Source of the DNA: Streptomyces humicola | GTDB taxonomy: Bacteria; Actinomycetota; Actinomycetes; Streptomycetales; Streptomycetaceae | Reading direction: 5' to 3' | Assembly (NCBI RefSeq): GCF_024436035.1 | Contig: NZ_JANFNG010000024.1 | Location: 26,169 to 90,168 of the forward strand | Length of the DNA: 64,000 nt | Part shown: positions 39,848-49,084 of the stretch, in pieces | Layout of the letters: each line of letters starts with the position of its first letter | Numbering within the stretch: the first letter of the stretch is position 1 | Made by a program: the position numbers and the translations under genes | Notes under the pieces: generated by a model | Databases searched by the model: none | Seen by the model: only the letters and a program-made list of their open reading frames with translations | What the model was told of the DNA's origin: nothing

Positions 39848-41167
39848 GTGCACCGAGCCCGGATCGTGATCGTCGGAGCGGGTTTCGCCGGCTACCACGC
39901 GGCCCGCGCACTATCCCGAACGGCCCGCGGCGGAGCCGACATCACGCTGATCGACCCCAACGACTACTTCCTGTACATGCCGCTGCTGCCGCAGGTCGCC
40001 ACAGGAATCCTGGAACCGCGGCGGGTATCGGTCTCGCTCACCGCCACGCTTCCCGGCGTGCGCCTGATCCTGGGCGAGGTCGACCGCGTCGACCTTGACG
40101 CGCGTCGCGTGCCCTTCACCGACCCCGAGGGCGCCCGCTGCGAGACCGCCTATGACCGCCTGGTACTGGCCGTCGGCAGCGTCAACAAGCTGCTGCCGAT
40201 CCCGGGCGTGGCCGAGCACGCCCACGGCTTCCGTGGTCTGCCCGAGGCGTTGTACCTGCGTGACCACATCACGCGGCAGATCGAGCTGGCCGCCACCACC
40301 CACGACGAGCGGGTGCTGGAGGCGCGCCGCACCTTCGTCGTGGTCGGCGCGGGCTACACAGGCACGGAGGTGGCCGCGCACGGCCAGCTGTTCACTGATG
40401 CGCTCACCCGCCACGGGAATCGGCTGCGCGCCGGGAAGCGTCCGCGGTGGCTGCTGCTGGACGTGGCCCCGCGCATCCTGCCCGAGCTGGATCCGCGACT
40501 GTCACAGGCCGCCCACCGGGTGCTGGAGACGCGCGGGGTAGAGGTGCGCACGAACACCTCGGTGAAGGAGGCGACGTCGGAGGGCGTGCTGCTCTCCGAC
40601 GGGGAGTGCGTCGGGACCCGCTCACTGATCTGGTGCGTTGGGGTCCGGCCCGACCCGCTGGTGGAGTGCGTGGAGCTGCCGACCCGGTCCGGCCGTGTGG
40701 TGGTGGACGAGTACTTGACCGTTCCCGGCCATCCGGAGGTCTTCGCCGCCGGGGATGCCGCCGCAGTGCCGGACCTGACCCGTCCCGGAGAGCTGACGCC
40801 GATGACCGCCCAGCACGCCATGCGCCAGGGCAAGGCAGTCGCCCGCAACGTCGCCGCCTCGCTCGGGCACGGCACCCGGCGCGCGTACAAGCACCACAGC
40901 CTAGGGTTCGCCGTCGACCTCGGCGGCCTTCAGGCCGCGGCCAATCCGCTGCGAGTGCCGCTGTCGGGACCACTGGCAGGTGCTGTCACCCGCGGTTACC
41001 ACCTGGCGACCCTGCCCGCCAACCGGATCCGCGTCGGCGCGGACTGGCTGCTCGACGCGGTCCTGCCGCGCCAGACGGTGCAGTTGGGGCTCGTCCGCGG
41101 CCGGGCGGTGCCGCTGGACACGGCCTCACCCGAGACGACCTGGACACCGAGACGTGACGGCGACTAG
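39848..41167 (+). CDS. Type II NADH:quinone oxidoreductase-like flavoprotein
   Basis: A 439-aa protein from GTG 39848. The FAD motif is RIVIVGAGFAGYHAARALSR, the conserved YFLYMPLLPQVATGILEPRR follows at about residue 45, and the NAD motif is TFVVVGAGYTGTEVAAHGQL. The terminal FAD motif is VFAAGDAAAVPD, followed by PMTAQHAMRQGKAVARNVAA typical of Ndh-2. It would oxidise NADH without pumping protons and reduce quinone. The C-terminal region beyond residue 370 lacks a clear membrane-anchoring helix but is amphipathic. Confidence 0.88.
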   Translation: MHRARIVIVGAGFAGYHAARALSRTARGGADITLIDPNDYFLYMPLLPQVATGILEPRRVSVSLTATLPGVRLILGEVDRVDLDARRVPFTDPEGARCETAYDRLVLAVGSVNKLLPIPGVAEHAHGFRGLPEALYLRDHITRQIELAATTHDERVLEARRTFVVVGAGYTGTEVAAHGQLFTDALTRHGNRLRAGKRPRWLLLDVAPRILPELDPRLSQAAHRVLETRGVEVRTNTSVKEATSEGVLLSDGECVGTRSLIWCVGVRPDPLVECVELPTRSGRVVVDEYLTVPGHPEVFAAGDAAAVPDLTRPGELTPMTAQHAMRQGKAVARNVAASLGHGTRRAYKHHSLGFAVDLGGLQAAANPLRVPLSGPLAGAVTRGYHLATLPANRIRVGADWLLDAVLPRQTVQLGLVRGRAVPLDTASPETTWTPRRDGD

Positions 41168-41516
41168 CTAGTCCGCGTCGCCTCGCCCGCTGGCCTTGGA
41201 AGCACCCGCCATGCCTGTTGCACAAGGCTCCCGCGGGGCTCACGTCGACAACCTCGACACCGTTCGAGGAGCTCCAATTTGCCGAGTTCCTCCGCGTTCA
41301 CGCCTTCCCGCGCATCATTTGCTGCGGGAAGGTGGTAACAGGTCAAGCCATCCGCGCGTGGCCGTACAAGATGCGCTGCGCAATCAGATACGGCGCACTC
41401 CATGATGGCGACAAGGTCGGCCTCACCTGGTGGCCCATCGTGACGAACCGCTCGCATACAGCGGCCACGGCCGGGCGAAGACCCAGGTGAGGGCACTTAA
41501 GAGCGAGGTACGGGCC
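41168..41516. other. Intergenic region without a supported gene
   Basis: A plus-strand frame with FEELQFAEFLRVHAFPRIIC may be a gene remnant, but no start or family can be assigned. The rest is featureless. Confidence 0.35.
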
Positions 41517-42005
41517 GTGAGTGAAGACGTGAGTGAGAACGCGACGGGTGACGTGGTTTATCAGCCTGACCGGACGGAAGTGCAGGACGACGCGGGCCTG
41601 CTTGATCCGCAGGACACTCTCGAGGACCGAGGGCTCGAGAACGCGCTCGACGAGGGGTACTCGCCACCGGAGCGGCCGTACGGCCTTGACCACTGGGGTC
41701 TCAGCCCGGAAGAACAACCGCGTGCCGAGCCCTTGGACGCCCGGCTAGCACACGAGGTTCCGGAAAACGCCGCCCCTCTGGGCGACGGCCTGGGCGACAC
41801 GCTGGACACGGACGGCGAACTGCTCGACGACGCAGTTGGAACCCGCAGGGCCGGGCGACTGGTGGCTCGCTACGACGAGAGCTACCCAGGCCGCGGGAAC
41901 GATGTGTTCGCCTCTGACGTCGGCATCGACGGGGGAGCCGCCTCCGCGGAGGAAGCGGCTGTGCACATCATCCCTGACTCGGAGGACTTCGAAGCAAACC
42001 AGTGA
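41517..42005 (+). CDS. DUF5709 family protein
   Basis: A 162-aa, strongly acidic protein from GTG 41517. VYQPDRTEVQDDAGLLDPQD, TLEDRGLENALDEGYSPPER, PYGLDHWGLSPEEQ and the end VHIIPDSEDF correspond to DUF5709. It is predicted largely disordered and cytoplasmic. It is frequent among Streptomyces stress-associated genes, but its function is unknown. Confidence 0.85.
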   Translation: MSEDVSENATGDVVYQPDRTEVQDDAGLLDPQDTLEDRGLENALDEGYSPPERPYGLDHWGLSPEEQPRAEPLDARLAHEVPENAAPLGDGLGDTLDTDGELLDDAVGTRRAGRLVARYDESYPGRGNDVFASDVGIDGGAASAEEAAVHIIPDSEDFEANQ

Positions 42006-42065
42006 TGCTGAAGCGATCGACCACCTGCTCACTGGCAGCCTCCGCCCTGACACCATGATGGCACT

Positions 42066-42385
42066 GGGCGGCACGACGTCCACAGCCACGTCGACGTCGC
42101 CCCGAGGCTGGCCGCGCACGGATACCGCGTCATCGTCCCCTGCCTTCGCGGCTACGGGACCACCAGCTTCCTGTCCCCCAGGACGTTCCGCAACGCGCAG
42201 CAGGCGGTCTTCGCACTGGACATCCTCGCGCTGACGGACGCCCTGCGGATCGAGGAAGCCGTGCTGGGCGGCTTCGACTGGGGGGCGCGCACAGCGGACA
42301 TCATCGCCGCGCTGTGGCCGGAGCGCTGCAGACGACCTCGAGGCGAGGCTCGCCGAAGGCCCGCGCATCAAGGTGCCCACCGTCA
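42066..42385 (+). pseudogene. Fragment of an alpha/beta hydrolase
   Basis: In one frame: DVHSHVDVAPRLAAHGYRVI, VPCLRGYGTTSFLSPRTFRN, LDILALTDALRIEEAVLGGF and DWGARTADIIAALWPERC, the oxyanion and nucleophile-elbow part of an epoxide-hydrolase-like protein (Asp in GFDWGA as nucleophile). At about 42325 it jumps to DLEARLAEGPRIKVPTVT, a piece from nearer the C-terminus, and then ends. Both termini and a middle block are missing. Confidence 0.7.
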
Positions 42386-42387
42386 CT

Positions 42388-42879
42388 TCACACGTGCAGG
42401 TCCGTCAGATCGTCGGTCAGATGCCGGGCGAGCGCCGCGCGGGCGCGGGCGAGGCGGACCTTGACCGTGCCTACCGGTGCGCCGGTCTGCGCGGCGACCT
42501 CGGTCACGGGGAGGTCGCAGAGGTAGTGGAGGACAACCACTCGACGCTGCTCGTTGGGTATCTCGCGCAGCGCTGCCACCAGCGCTGCGTAATCCGGTCC
42601 TGGTCCGGCCTGGTCCGGTGGGGTGCCGTGCCGGAACAGCATCAGCAGGTGGCGGTGCGCGCGCCGCCACCGGCTGATGGCGAGCCGCCAGGCCACCGTC
42701 CTGACCCAGGCCTCCGGTGCCCCGGAGGTGGAGAGTTCCTCGCGCTGTTGCCAGGCGCGGACGTACGCCTCCTGGACGACGTCCTGCGCCTCGGCCAGGC
42801 TCCCGGTCATCGCGTGCAGCTGGTCGACCAGCCGGGACCAGCTTCCGGCGTAGAACTCGTCGAACTCCTCAGGCGACAA
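42388..42879 (-). CDS. Sigma-70 family ECF sigma factor (SigE-like)
   Basis: A protein of about 163 aa. Region 2: FDEFYAGSWSRLVDQLHAMT, LAEAQDVVQEAYVRAWQQRE and APEAWVRTVAWRLAISRWRR. Region 4: LVAALREIPNEQRRVVVLHY, LCDLPVTEVAAQTGAPVGTV and KVRLARARAAL. No ATG or GTG fits; TTG at 42879 after GGAGCGGGAG is the best start, and the frame stays open upstream into non-homologous sequence. The upstream part and any anti-sigma gene seem to be lost, so expression is uncertain. Confidence 0.75.
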   Translation of the reverse strand: MSPEEFDEFYAGSWSRLVDQLHAMTGSLAEAQDVVQEAYVRAWQQREELSTSGAPEAWVRTVAWRLAISRWRRAHRHLLMLFRHGTPPDQAGPGPDYAALVAALREIPNEQRRVVVLHYLCDLPVTEVAAQTGAPVGTVKVRLARARAALARHLTDDLTDLHV

Positions 42880-43986
42880 GGGCTCCCGCTCCCTGCTCCG
42901 GCCGGTCCAACGGGATGCCCCCGGTGCGATGGCGGGCAGGCTGCCCTTCAGGCCGGAGACCGAACACACCCGCGTGGCACCCCCGGCAGGCGAAGCGGCC
43001 GTGCTGGCGGGGCCTTTGGCGTCGCCCACGGCGCCGACTGCCGCAGCGTTGCCGGGGGTCAGCGGACACGGCAACCGGGGAGGCGGCCGCGGATGCCTGA
43101 CCGCCGGCCTGGCTGCCGCCCTCGCCACCGGTCAGCAGCACGGTGAGGCCGGCCATGCCCGCGATGGCCAGTGCCGGCGGGTGCGCGAGCACGCATAGAG
43201 GCTCCTCACTGACGAGTAGGTGATGATCCATGGCCTCTACGCGCCGGGACACCCACCGGGTTACATCCCCTCGACGGTTTTTCGTCACCTGCAGCACGCG
43301 TGATGTGCTGGCGGTGGGTTGGCCGTCAAGCGACTGCGGAATCCAAGACCACATGAGGATGTCATCCGCTGGCTGTTTCCCTCACAGACAGGCCGAACCG
43401 GCCTTGATCGCCCGGAAATGCGGTTCCGACACTTTAGCGGCAGTTACCGTCACATGCCGCCCCTCGTGCATACAACCAACCCGCCCCTGCAGTACCGCAC
43501 TTGACCACCCTCATGCCAGACTCCGGTCATGGCAGGCGACGCGAGGGCGCCCAGAATGAGAGAACGGACCCCAGTCAGGGGAAACGGCCGCACTCGGGCC
43601 TTCCGGTCGGCAAGCCAGCCCACCCGTTGGCACTTACATGGCCGGAGCTGCCCGTATGGACCTCGGATTCCAACGACCCGGCCTTGCCTGGAACGGCTCG
43701 TTGGAACACATCCGGACCGGGTGGAACAAGTGCCCCGCAGCCGGGCGGTGCGCTTACAACGGCCTCCACCGCCGCGACGAACATCACCGGGATCAACGCC
43801 GTGAGTCGCCGACCCAACCAGATCCCTGCTCTGCATTGAAAGCCATGGTCGCAGCCGTGAAATGATGCGCGACCAACCTCAAGAGGGCCATGGCGTCTGC
43901 TGATGGGTCACATGCAGATCCAACGCCGGTAAAAACACCACAAGCCTGACATCATCACCTCCACCGGACTCTTTGACAGGAACCCC
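42880..43986. other. Gene-poor region upstream of filP
   Basis: Minus-strand frames from 43360 to 42880 contain short plausible bits (HHLLVSEEPLCVLAHPP, AGMAGLTVLLTGGEG), probably debris of an old gene that once preceded the sigma factor. Between 43400 and 43986 I see nothing coding. The last 60 bases hold the filP promoter and the sequence GACAGGA before its ATG. Confidence 0.35.
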
Positions 43987-44919
43987 ATGAGCGACACCTC
44001 CTCCTTCGGCTTCGATCTCGTGCGGCATGGATACGAGCCTGGACGAGTGGACGACCGCATCACCAAGCTCGTCGCCGACCGTGACAGCGCCCTGGCCAGG
44101 ATCAGCGCGCTGGAGAAGCGCATCGGGGAACTTCACCTCGAGACTCAGAACGCCCAGGCACAGATCAACGACGCCGAGCCGTCGTACGCCGGTCTCGGTG
44201 CCCGCGTGGAGAAGATCCTCCGTCTCGTCGAGGAGGAGGCCAAGGACCTGCGCGAGGAGGCCCGCCGGGCCGCGGAGCAGCACCGTGAGCTGGCCGAGGG
44301 GGCGGCCAACCAGGTGCGTGCGGACGCCGAGTCGTACGCCGCCGAGCGCAAGGCGAAGGCCGAGGACGAGGGCTCGCGGATCGTCGAGAAGGCCAAGGGC
44401 GAGGCCGCCCGGCTGCACGGCGGAGCCACCAAGGACGCGGCGGCCAAGCGTGAGGAGGCGGACGCACTCTTCGGGGAGACGCGTGCGAAGGCCGCCCAGG
44501 CCGCGGCCGACTTCGAGACCAATCTCGCCAAGCGGCGTGAGCAGTCCGAGCGCGACCTGGCCTCTCGTCAGGCGAAGGCGGAAAAGCAGCTCGCGGAGAT
44601 CGAACACCGAGCCGAGCGGCTCCGCCTGGGAGCCGAGAAGCTGCGCACCGACGCCGAGCGCCAGGCCCGCCAGACGGTGGAGACGGCCCAGCGCCAGGCG
44701 GAGGACCTCGTGGCCGACGCCAACGCCAAGGCCGACCGCATCCGCAGCGAATCCGAGCGCGAGCTCGCCGCGCTGACCAACCGCCGCGACAGCATCAACG
44801 CCCAGCTGACCAACGTCCGCGAGATGCTGGCCACGCTGACGGGCGCGACGGTAGCCGTGACCCCCGACCCCGAGGATGACGTGATCTCCCGCCGTGCCCC
44901 CGCCCAACAATTCCTCTGA
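43987..44919 (+). CDS. filP: FilP-like coiled-coil cytoskeletal protein
   Basis: A 310-aa protein, the same length as S. coelicolor FilP. The N-terminus FGFDLVRHGYEPGRVDDRIT is the DivIVA-like start, and the rest is continuous coiled coil rich in Ala, Glu, Arg and Lys: RISALEKRIGELHLETQNAQ, LRLVEEEAKDLREEARRAAE, ADFETNLAKRREQSERDLAS and LAALTNRRDSINAQLTNVRE. FilP forms filaments that stiffen the hyphal apex together with Scy and DivIVA. Streptomyces has several paralogues, so this may be an extra copy, since it is surrounded by debris and not by scy. Confidence 0.82.
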   Translation: MSDTSSFGFDLVRHGYEPGRVDDRITKLVADRDSALARISALEKRIGELHLETQNAQAQINDAEPSYAGLGARVEKILRLVEEEAKDLREEARRAAEQHRELAEGAANQVRADAESYAAERKAKAEDEGSRIVEKAKGEAARLHGGATKDAAAKREEADALFGETRAKAAQAAADFETNLAKRREQSERDLASRQAKAEKQLAEIEHRAERLRLGAEKLRTDAERQARQTVETAQRQAEDLVADANAKADRIRSESERELAALTNRRDSINAQLTNVREMLATLTGATVAVTPDPEDDVISRRAPAQQFL

Positions 44920-44929
44920 TGCACATTCG

Positions 44930-45430
44930 AGTTCATGTGCATCCGCCTCGGCGTGACAAAGTCCGGCTGCTACGACTCGTGTGGGACGTTGCCCTGCCGG
45001 TACCGCCCGGACGGTGGCGGCGGAGACGGCGATGCCCAACCGCGCGAACGTCCCCTGGACGCGCCGGTGCCCTCACCGCGGGGCTCTCCTGGGCCAGGCG
45101 CGGGATCAACTCGCTCATTTGCTTGGGTATCGGTGGCCGACCAGGTCGCTTGTTGGGCGCTCACGTGTCGGCGATCAGCTCCCGTGCCAGCGAAGCAGCG
45201 GCGCCCGGTTAGCGGTTAAGGTGCCCCAGCGCTGCCTGGGCAGCAGAGGCGACACGGTCGCCAGCGGGACCCGGTCGGCTGGTCCATCTTCGGTCGGACG
45301 ACGTGGCTCTGGGTGCACTGCGAGTTGGTGCCGCAGCACCAGCGGTTCGAACGGTGGTCTGGCCAGGATGGACGAAGGCACGGCCCTCACGTTGTGGCGG
45401 CGGACTTGGCAGAGGGCACGACAGCGCAAA
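44930..45430 (-). pseudogene. Decayed integrase-type transposase (N-terminal half)
   Basis: Pieces in changing frames recover the family: EPLVLRHQLAVHPEPRRPTE, LLPRQRWGTLTANRAPLLRW and HG near 45420-45180, then MSELIPRLAQES at about 45118 and GIAVSAATVRAV at about 45035. At least three frame changes are needed, and the catalytic core is absent. It lies right behind filP. Confidence 0.65.
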
Positions 45431-45563
45431 GTGCCATGCTCATTACAGCACCTGTCACTTCGTCAACTCGCCAGTTGACGTGAGCTCGTCGAACCCTTGC
45501 GATGGAGAGGGCGTCAGTTGGGTGCTCGTCGAGTTCGTGCAGTTTTCGTCCGAACGTGCACAG

Positions 45564-45587
45564 ACCCTGGAACCGAGGTCCCAGGGT
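45564..45587 (-). terminator. Weak terminator downstream of the precursor peptide gene
   Basis: ACCCTGG (45564-45570) and CCAGGGT (45581-45587) pair around a 10-nt loop, 84 nt beyond the stop of the minus-strand gene at 45671. Confidence 0.35.
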
Positions 45588-45670
45588 CCCTGACCAACCC
45601 TACTGGTGCTCAGATGCAACGGGTGGGCCGTTAATGCTGTTGGTGTGACGCCTTGTAACGAGCGATCCCG

Positions 45671-45892
45671 TCACGCTCCGGGAGTGGTCTGCACCGTGGC
45701 GAGGCCGGCGAACTGCGAGACGGGCAGGGCGGGCACCTGGGACTCGAGAGCTCCTGCGACGTCGCCGACGCCCACGGAGCCGCCGTAGCCACCGGCATAG
45801 GCAGAGGCGCCGGCGATACCACCAGAGATGGTGTCCAGCTCGCTGTCGGAAATCTCGCAGGTCTCGACCTGTGCCGTGACGTCCTTACGCAT
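45671..45892 (-). CDS. Putative secreted/RiPP precursor peptide with double-glycine leader
   Basis: A 73-aa peptide from ATG 45892, with GAAGGGA upstream. The leader MRKDVTAQVETCEISDSELD ends in TISGG, a classic Gly-Gly processing site recognised by peptidase C39-type transporters. The predicted core of about 48 residues is rich in Gly, Ala, Ser and Val (GASAYAGGYGGSVGVGDVAG...) and has no Cys, which argues against a lanthipeptide or a disulfide peptide. No modification enzyme, C39 transporter or immunity gene is visible in the window. The region upstream is unusually AT-rich, so expression control may be elaborate. Confidence 0.7.
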   Translation of the reverse strand: MRKDVTAQVETCEISDSELDTISGGIAGASAYAGGYGGSVGVGDVAGALESQVPALPVSQFAGLATVQTTPGA

Positions 45893-46911
45893 AACTTAGT
45901 CTTCCCTTCAATGCTCTGGGTATTTCCTGAGATACCCCGACTGGGTGGCAGAAAGCATACACATCCGGTTTATGACGGCGCCTGACGCCCGAATCCGGGT
46001 CATCAATCACCCGGACCGCAGGCACCTCACGCCGACGGGCCGTCCGATGCTCCACCGGACACTTTCTTACCACGACATGCTCCGACCCCAAGCTTCGCCA
46101 GCCCGATAATGAAGATTCCTTCACATCATCCCGTTGACTACCCCTCACGGTAGGCATTCAGGCCATAACTTACGCCAACAGGACATATTTGTATTTAGGG
46201 TTTGACGGCGCCTGATGAGGGATCTGAACACGCATAACATGCTGGATTGAGATCCTGCACCGCAGCAAACGGCGAGGCCTGCGGGTGTCGAATCATCATC
46301 CGTCCTGGCTAAAGGCGTGATCGGTGGTCTTCTGTGACGGTCGGGGCCGGTGGGGGAGTGGGGCCCTGGCGGTTGCTGAGCCGTGCTGCCGCCCTCTTGC
46401 CCTCTGGAGTGATCCAGATCACAGCAAAAACCTATCGGGAGATGTAACCCTGCGGGGCTCCCCATGCGTAGAGAATCTGAATAGTCCCCACCGTTGAGGG
46501 AGCACCATCCCCCAGGCATCACTCTTGCAATTCGACGTCGACAGAAAGCGAAGGTCTCAGCAATCCTGGCCTCTCCGCCTTCGCGCTGTGTGGACAGCCA
46601 CGCCGTTCCGTTGGTCGAGGAAGAAGTCGTCCCAGTGGCGCGGAATGCGTACTGCCTTTGTCCCGCCGCATCGGCCGGCGCCCCAGGCCGCTAAGAGCAC
46701 CCGTCCCCTTCGCAGGGAGCTCACTGATGTCCAGACCCATTTCCGCCTTCATCTGCTTAGCCGCGGCTCCGTCACCGCGATGGCTAGTGCCGGATTGCCG
46801 ATCTCGCGCACGGCCCCGTCATGACGATGTCGACGTCCGCGCCGGGAGGCGGCCCTAGGCCGAACGGCGGAGCGGGCTGCGCTTTGTGGGCTGTCGGGGG
46901 AGGATCAGCCC
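45893..46911. other. AT-rich 1-kb intergenic region upstream of the precursor peptide
   Basis: From about 45900 to 46480 the GC content falls clearly below the flanks (for example CATATTTGTATTTAGGG near 46190). A 13-bp direct repeat TGACGGCGCCTGA occurs at 45973-45985 and 46203-46215. Open frames here lack codon bias. A 43-codon ORF at 46727-46858 has a ribosome-binding site but no known relatives. The last 60 bases contain GGGGGAGG, the ribosome-binding site of the next gene. Confidence 0.45.
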
Positions 46912-47844
46912 ATGACGATAAGGCTGGGAGTCGGACTACCGCAGATGAAGCGGTACGACGTGTCACGTGATGTGGCCGAGGTGGCGCGTACAGCAGAGCA
47001 GATCGGTTACGAGAGCCTATGGGTTTTCGAACGGGTTCTGTTCCCGGAACGGCCGCAACAGGGGCTGTACTCGATCCCCGGACTGGCGTGGCCGGACTCC
47101 TACCGGTCGGTGGCCGATCCGTTGGTGGTGCTGTCGCTCGCCGCCGCGGCAACTGAGCGGGCCCGACTGGGTAGCAGCGTGCTGATCGCGCCCTTGCACG
47201 TGCCGTTCCAACTCGCCCGCACTCTCGCCACGTTGGACGCGGCGAGCGACGGCCGGGTGCTGGCAGGGTTCGGCACGGGCTGGTCGCTGGATGAGTACGC
47301 GGCGGCGTCCTTCACCCCGTTCCAGGAGCGCGGGCGGGTGCTGGACGAACTACTTGACGTCTGTGCGGCGGTCTGGGGCCCGAATCCGGTCTCCTATCAG
47401 GGCACTTGGACCGTGATCAATGAGGCTGAGGTCGGGCCGAAGCCCGCGAGCCCGATCCCGGTCTATCTGGCGGCCGCCAGCCGAAAGGCACTGGACCGTG
47501 TGGCCCGCCGCGCCGACGGTTGGTTGCCCACGGGGACCCCACCGGAACAACTGGCGGCCCAGTGGCGGCAACTAATGGATCTGGCAGCGTCGTACGGCCG
47601 TGACGATCACCCGCTGGAGATGTGCGTACGAGCGAACGTGCAGCTCACCCGGGATCCGGTCGACGACGACCAGCGTCAGCCGTTCGTGGGCACGGTCGAG
47701 CAGATCGTGCAGGACGTGGCCGCACACGCCGCCGTGGGCGTTCACGAGGTGTTGTTGGACCTGCAGGGCAACGTACGTGACGCCAAGGAGCTCACCGATC
47801 TGGCGGCCCGGGTGTACGCGGACGTACGCGACGCGGGGATCTAG
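46912..47844 (+). CDS. LLM-class (luciferase-like) flavin/F420-dependent oxidoreductase
   Basis: A 310-aa TIM-barrel protein. The start RLGVGLPQMKRYDVSRDVAE, GYESLWVFERVLFPERPQQG, RARLGSSVLIAPLHVPFQLA, TLDAASDGRVLAGFGTGWSL and the end AVGVHEVLLDLQGN follow the bacterial luciferase-like family, particularly the F420-using TIGR03619-like subgroup. The substrate cannot be inferred. An MFS exporter follows after 28 bp, suggesting a two-gene modify-and-export unit. Confidence 0.88.
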   Translation: MTIRLGVGLPQMKRYDVSRDVAEVARTAEQIGYESLWVFERVLFPERPQQGLYSIPGLAWPDSYRSVADPLVVLSLAAAATERARLGSSVLIAPLHVPFQLARTLATLDAASDGRVLAGFGTGWSLDEYAAASFTPFQERGRVLDELLDVCAAVWGPNPVSYQGTWTVINEAEVGPKPASPIPVYLAAASRKALDRVARRADGWLPTGTPPEQLAAQWRQLMDLAASYGRDDHPLEMCVRANVQLTRDPVDDDQRQPFVGTVEQIVQDVAAHAAVGVHEVLLDLQGNVRDAKELTDLAARVYADVRDAGI

Positions 47845-47872
47845 GTGTGCCGTCCGGGGTGGGGGCGGAGAG

Positions 47873-49072
47873 ATGAGCGTTGAAGACGTGGAGGGCCGTC
47901 GTGCCCGGGACTGGTACCTCGCGGCCGCGGCGGTGTTCGCGGTCGGCATGGCGGGGACCACGCTGCCGACGCCCCTGTACGGTCTCTACCGGCAGCAGAT
48001 CGGCTTCTCCGAACTGATGGTAACGGTGGTCTTCGCGGTCTACGCGTTGGGGGTGATCGCCGCGCTGCTGGTCGCCGGTGACTTCTCCGACGTTCTGGGC
48101 CGACGCCCGGTGCTGCTGGTCGCTGTGGGGTTGTCGGTCCTGAGTGCGGTGTGCTTCTTGTCCGAGAACGGGCTGCCGCTGCTGTTCGTGGGACGGCTGC
48201 TTTCGGGATTCGCCGCGGGGCTGTTCAGCGGGGCCGCGACAGCTGCCGTACTGGAGCTGGCGCCCCCGCAGCTAGGCGAACGGGCGGGATTCGCCGCCAC
48301 AGCCGCCAACATGGGCGGCTTGGGCTGCGGTCCGGTGTTGTCGGGAGTCCTGGCGCAGTACGCGCCGTGGCCGCTGCGGCTGCCGTTCCTGGTACACCTC
48401 GCGTTGCTCGTGGCGGCCTTCGCCGTCACGGGCGCGCTGCCGGAGACGGTGGTGCCTCGTACCCCTCGACCGCCGCTGCGCCCTCAGGGTATGGTCGTGC
48501 CCCAGCAGACGCGTGGAGCGTTCGTGCCGGCTGGGCTGGCCGCGCTCGCCGGCTTCTCGTTGCTGGGACTGTTCACCGCGGTAGCACCGAGCTTTGTCGC
48601 CCTGACCCTGGGCGTGCACAACCTGGCCGTTTCCGGCGTGGTTGTCTTCTCGGTGTTCTGTGCCTCCACAGTCGGTCAGTTCTTGATGGTCCGGGTGGGC
48701 GTGCGGCGCGCGCTGCCCGTCGGGTGCCTGGTACTGACCACCGGCATGGCCCTGGTCGCGTCCTCCCTGCTGATGGTGTCCCTGCCGGTGCTGGTCGTCG
48801 GTGCGGTGGTTGGGGGCCTCGGCCAAGGTCTGGCGTTCCGCGCGGGCTTGACCAGTGTGAGTGCGGTGGCTCCGGAGGAGCACCGTGGCGCGACGATCTC
48901 AGCCTTCTTCGTCGTCGCATACGTCGGGATCTCCTTGCCCGTGGTCGGGGTCGGGGCCCTCACCCTGGCTTTGGGGCTGCGCGGCGCGGGTCTGGTCTTC
49001 GCGACTTGCGTGGTTCTCCTCTCGGCTGGTGTGGGAGCGTTCCTTCTGCGCCGGCCCCTGCGGACAGACTGA
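47873..49072 (+). CDS. MFS transporter
   Basis: A 399-aa protein from ATG 47873, with GGGGGCGGAG upstream. It has twelve predicted helices; the MFS signature after TM2 is DFSDVLGRRPVLLVAVGLSV, and LLFVGRLLSGFAAGLFSGAA is the TM4 motif. C-terminal features include VFSVFCASTVGQFLMVRVGV and EEHRGATISAFFVVAYVGIS. It resembles sugar or drug efflux MFS proteins. It is probably co-transcribed with the LLM oxidoreductase. Confidence 0.88.
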   Translation: MSVEDVEGRRARDWYLAAAAVFAVGMAGTTLPTPLYGLYRQQIGFSELMVTVVFAVYALGVIAALLVAGDFSDVLGRRPVLLVAVGLSVLSAVCFLSENGLPLLFVGRLLSGFAAGLFSGAATAAVLELAPPQLGERAGFAATAANMGGLGCGPVLSGVLAQYAPWPLRLPFLVHLALLVAAFAVTGALPETVVPRTPRPPLRPQGMVVPQQTRGAFVPAGLAALAGFSLLGLFTAVAPSFVALTLGVHNLAVSGVVVFSVFCASTVGQFLMVRVGVRRALPVGCLVLTTGMALVASSLLMVSLPVLVVGAVVGGLGQGLAFRAGLTSVSAVAPEEHRGATISAFFVVAYVGISLPVVGVGALTLALGLRGAGLVFATCVVLLSAGVGAFLLRRPLRTD

Positions 49073-49084
49073 GGTCACGGACAC

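Noticed and set aside
41502..42005. Possibility that the DUF5709 gene is preceded by a small coupled ORF
   Set aside because: The upstream frame has neither a ribosome-binding site nor conserved residues; only the GTG start at 41517 is supported.
46145..46522. A 125-codon minus-strand ORF in the AT-rich intergenic region
   Set aside because: No codon bias, poor ribosome-binding site and no recognisable motif; the composition looks like translated non-coding DNA.
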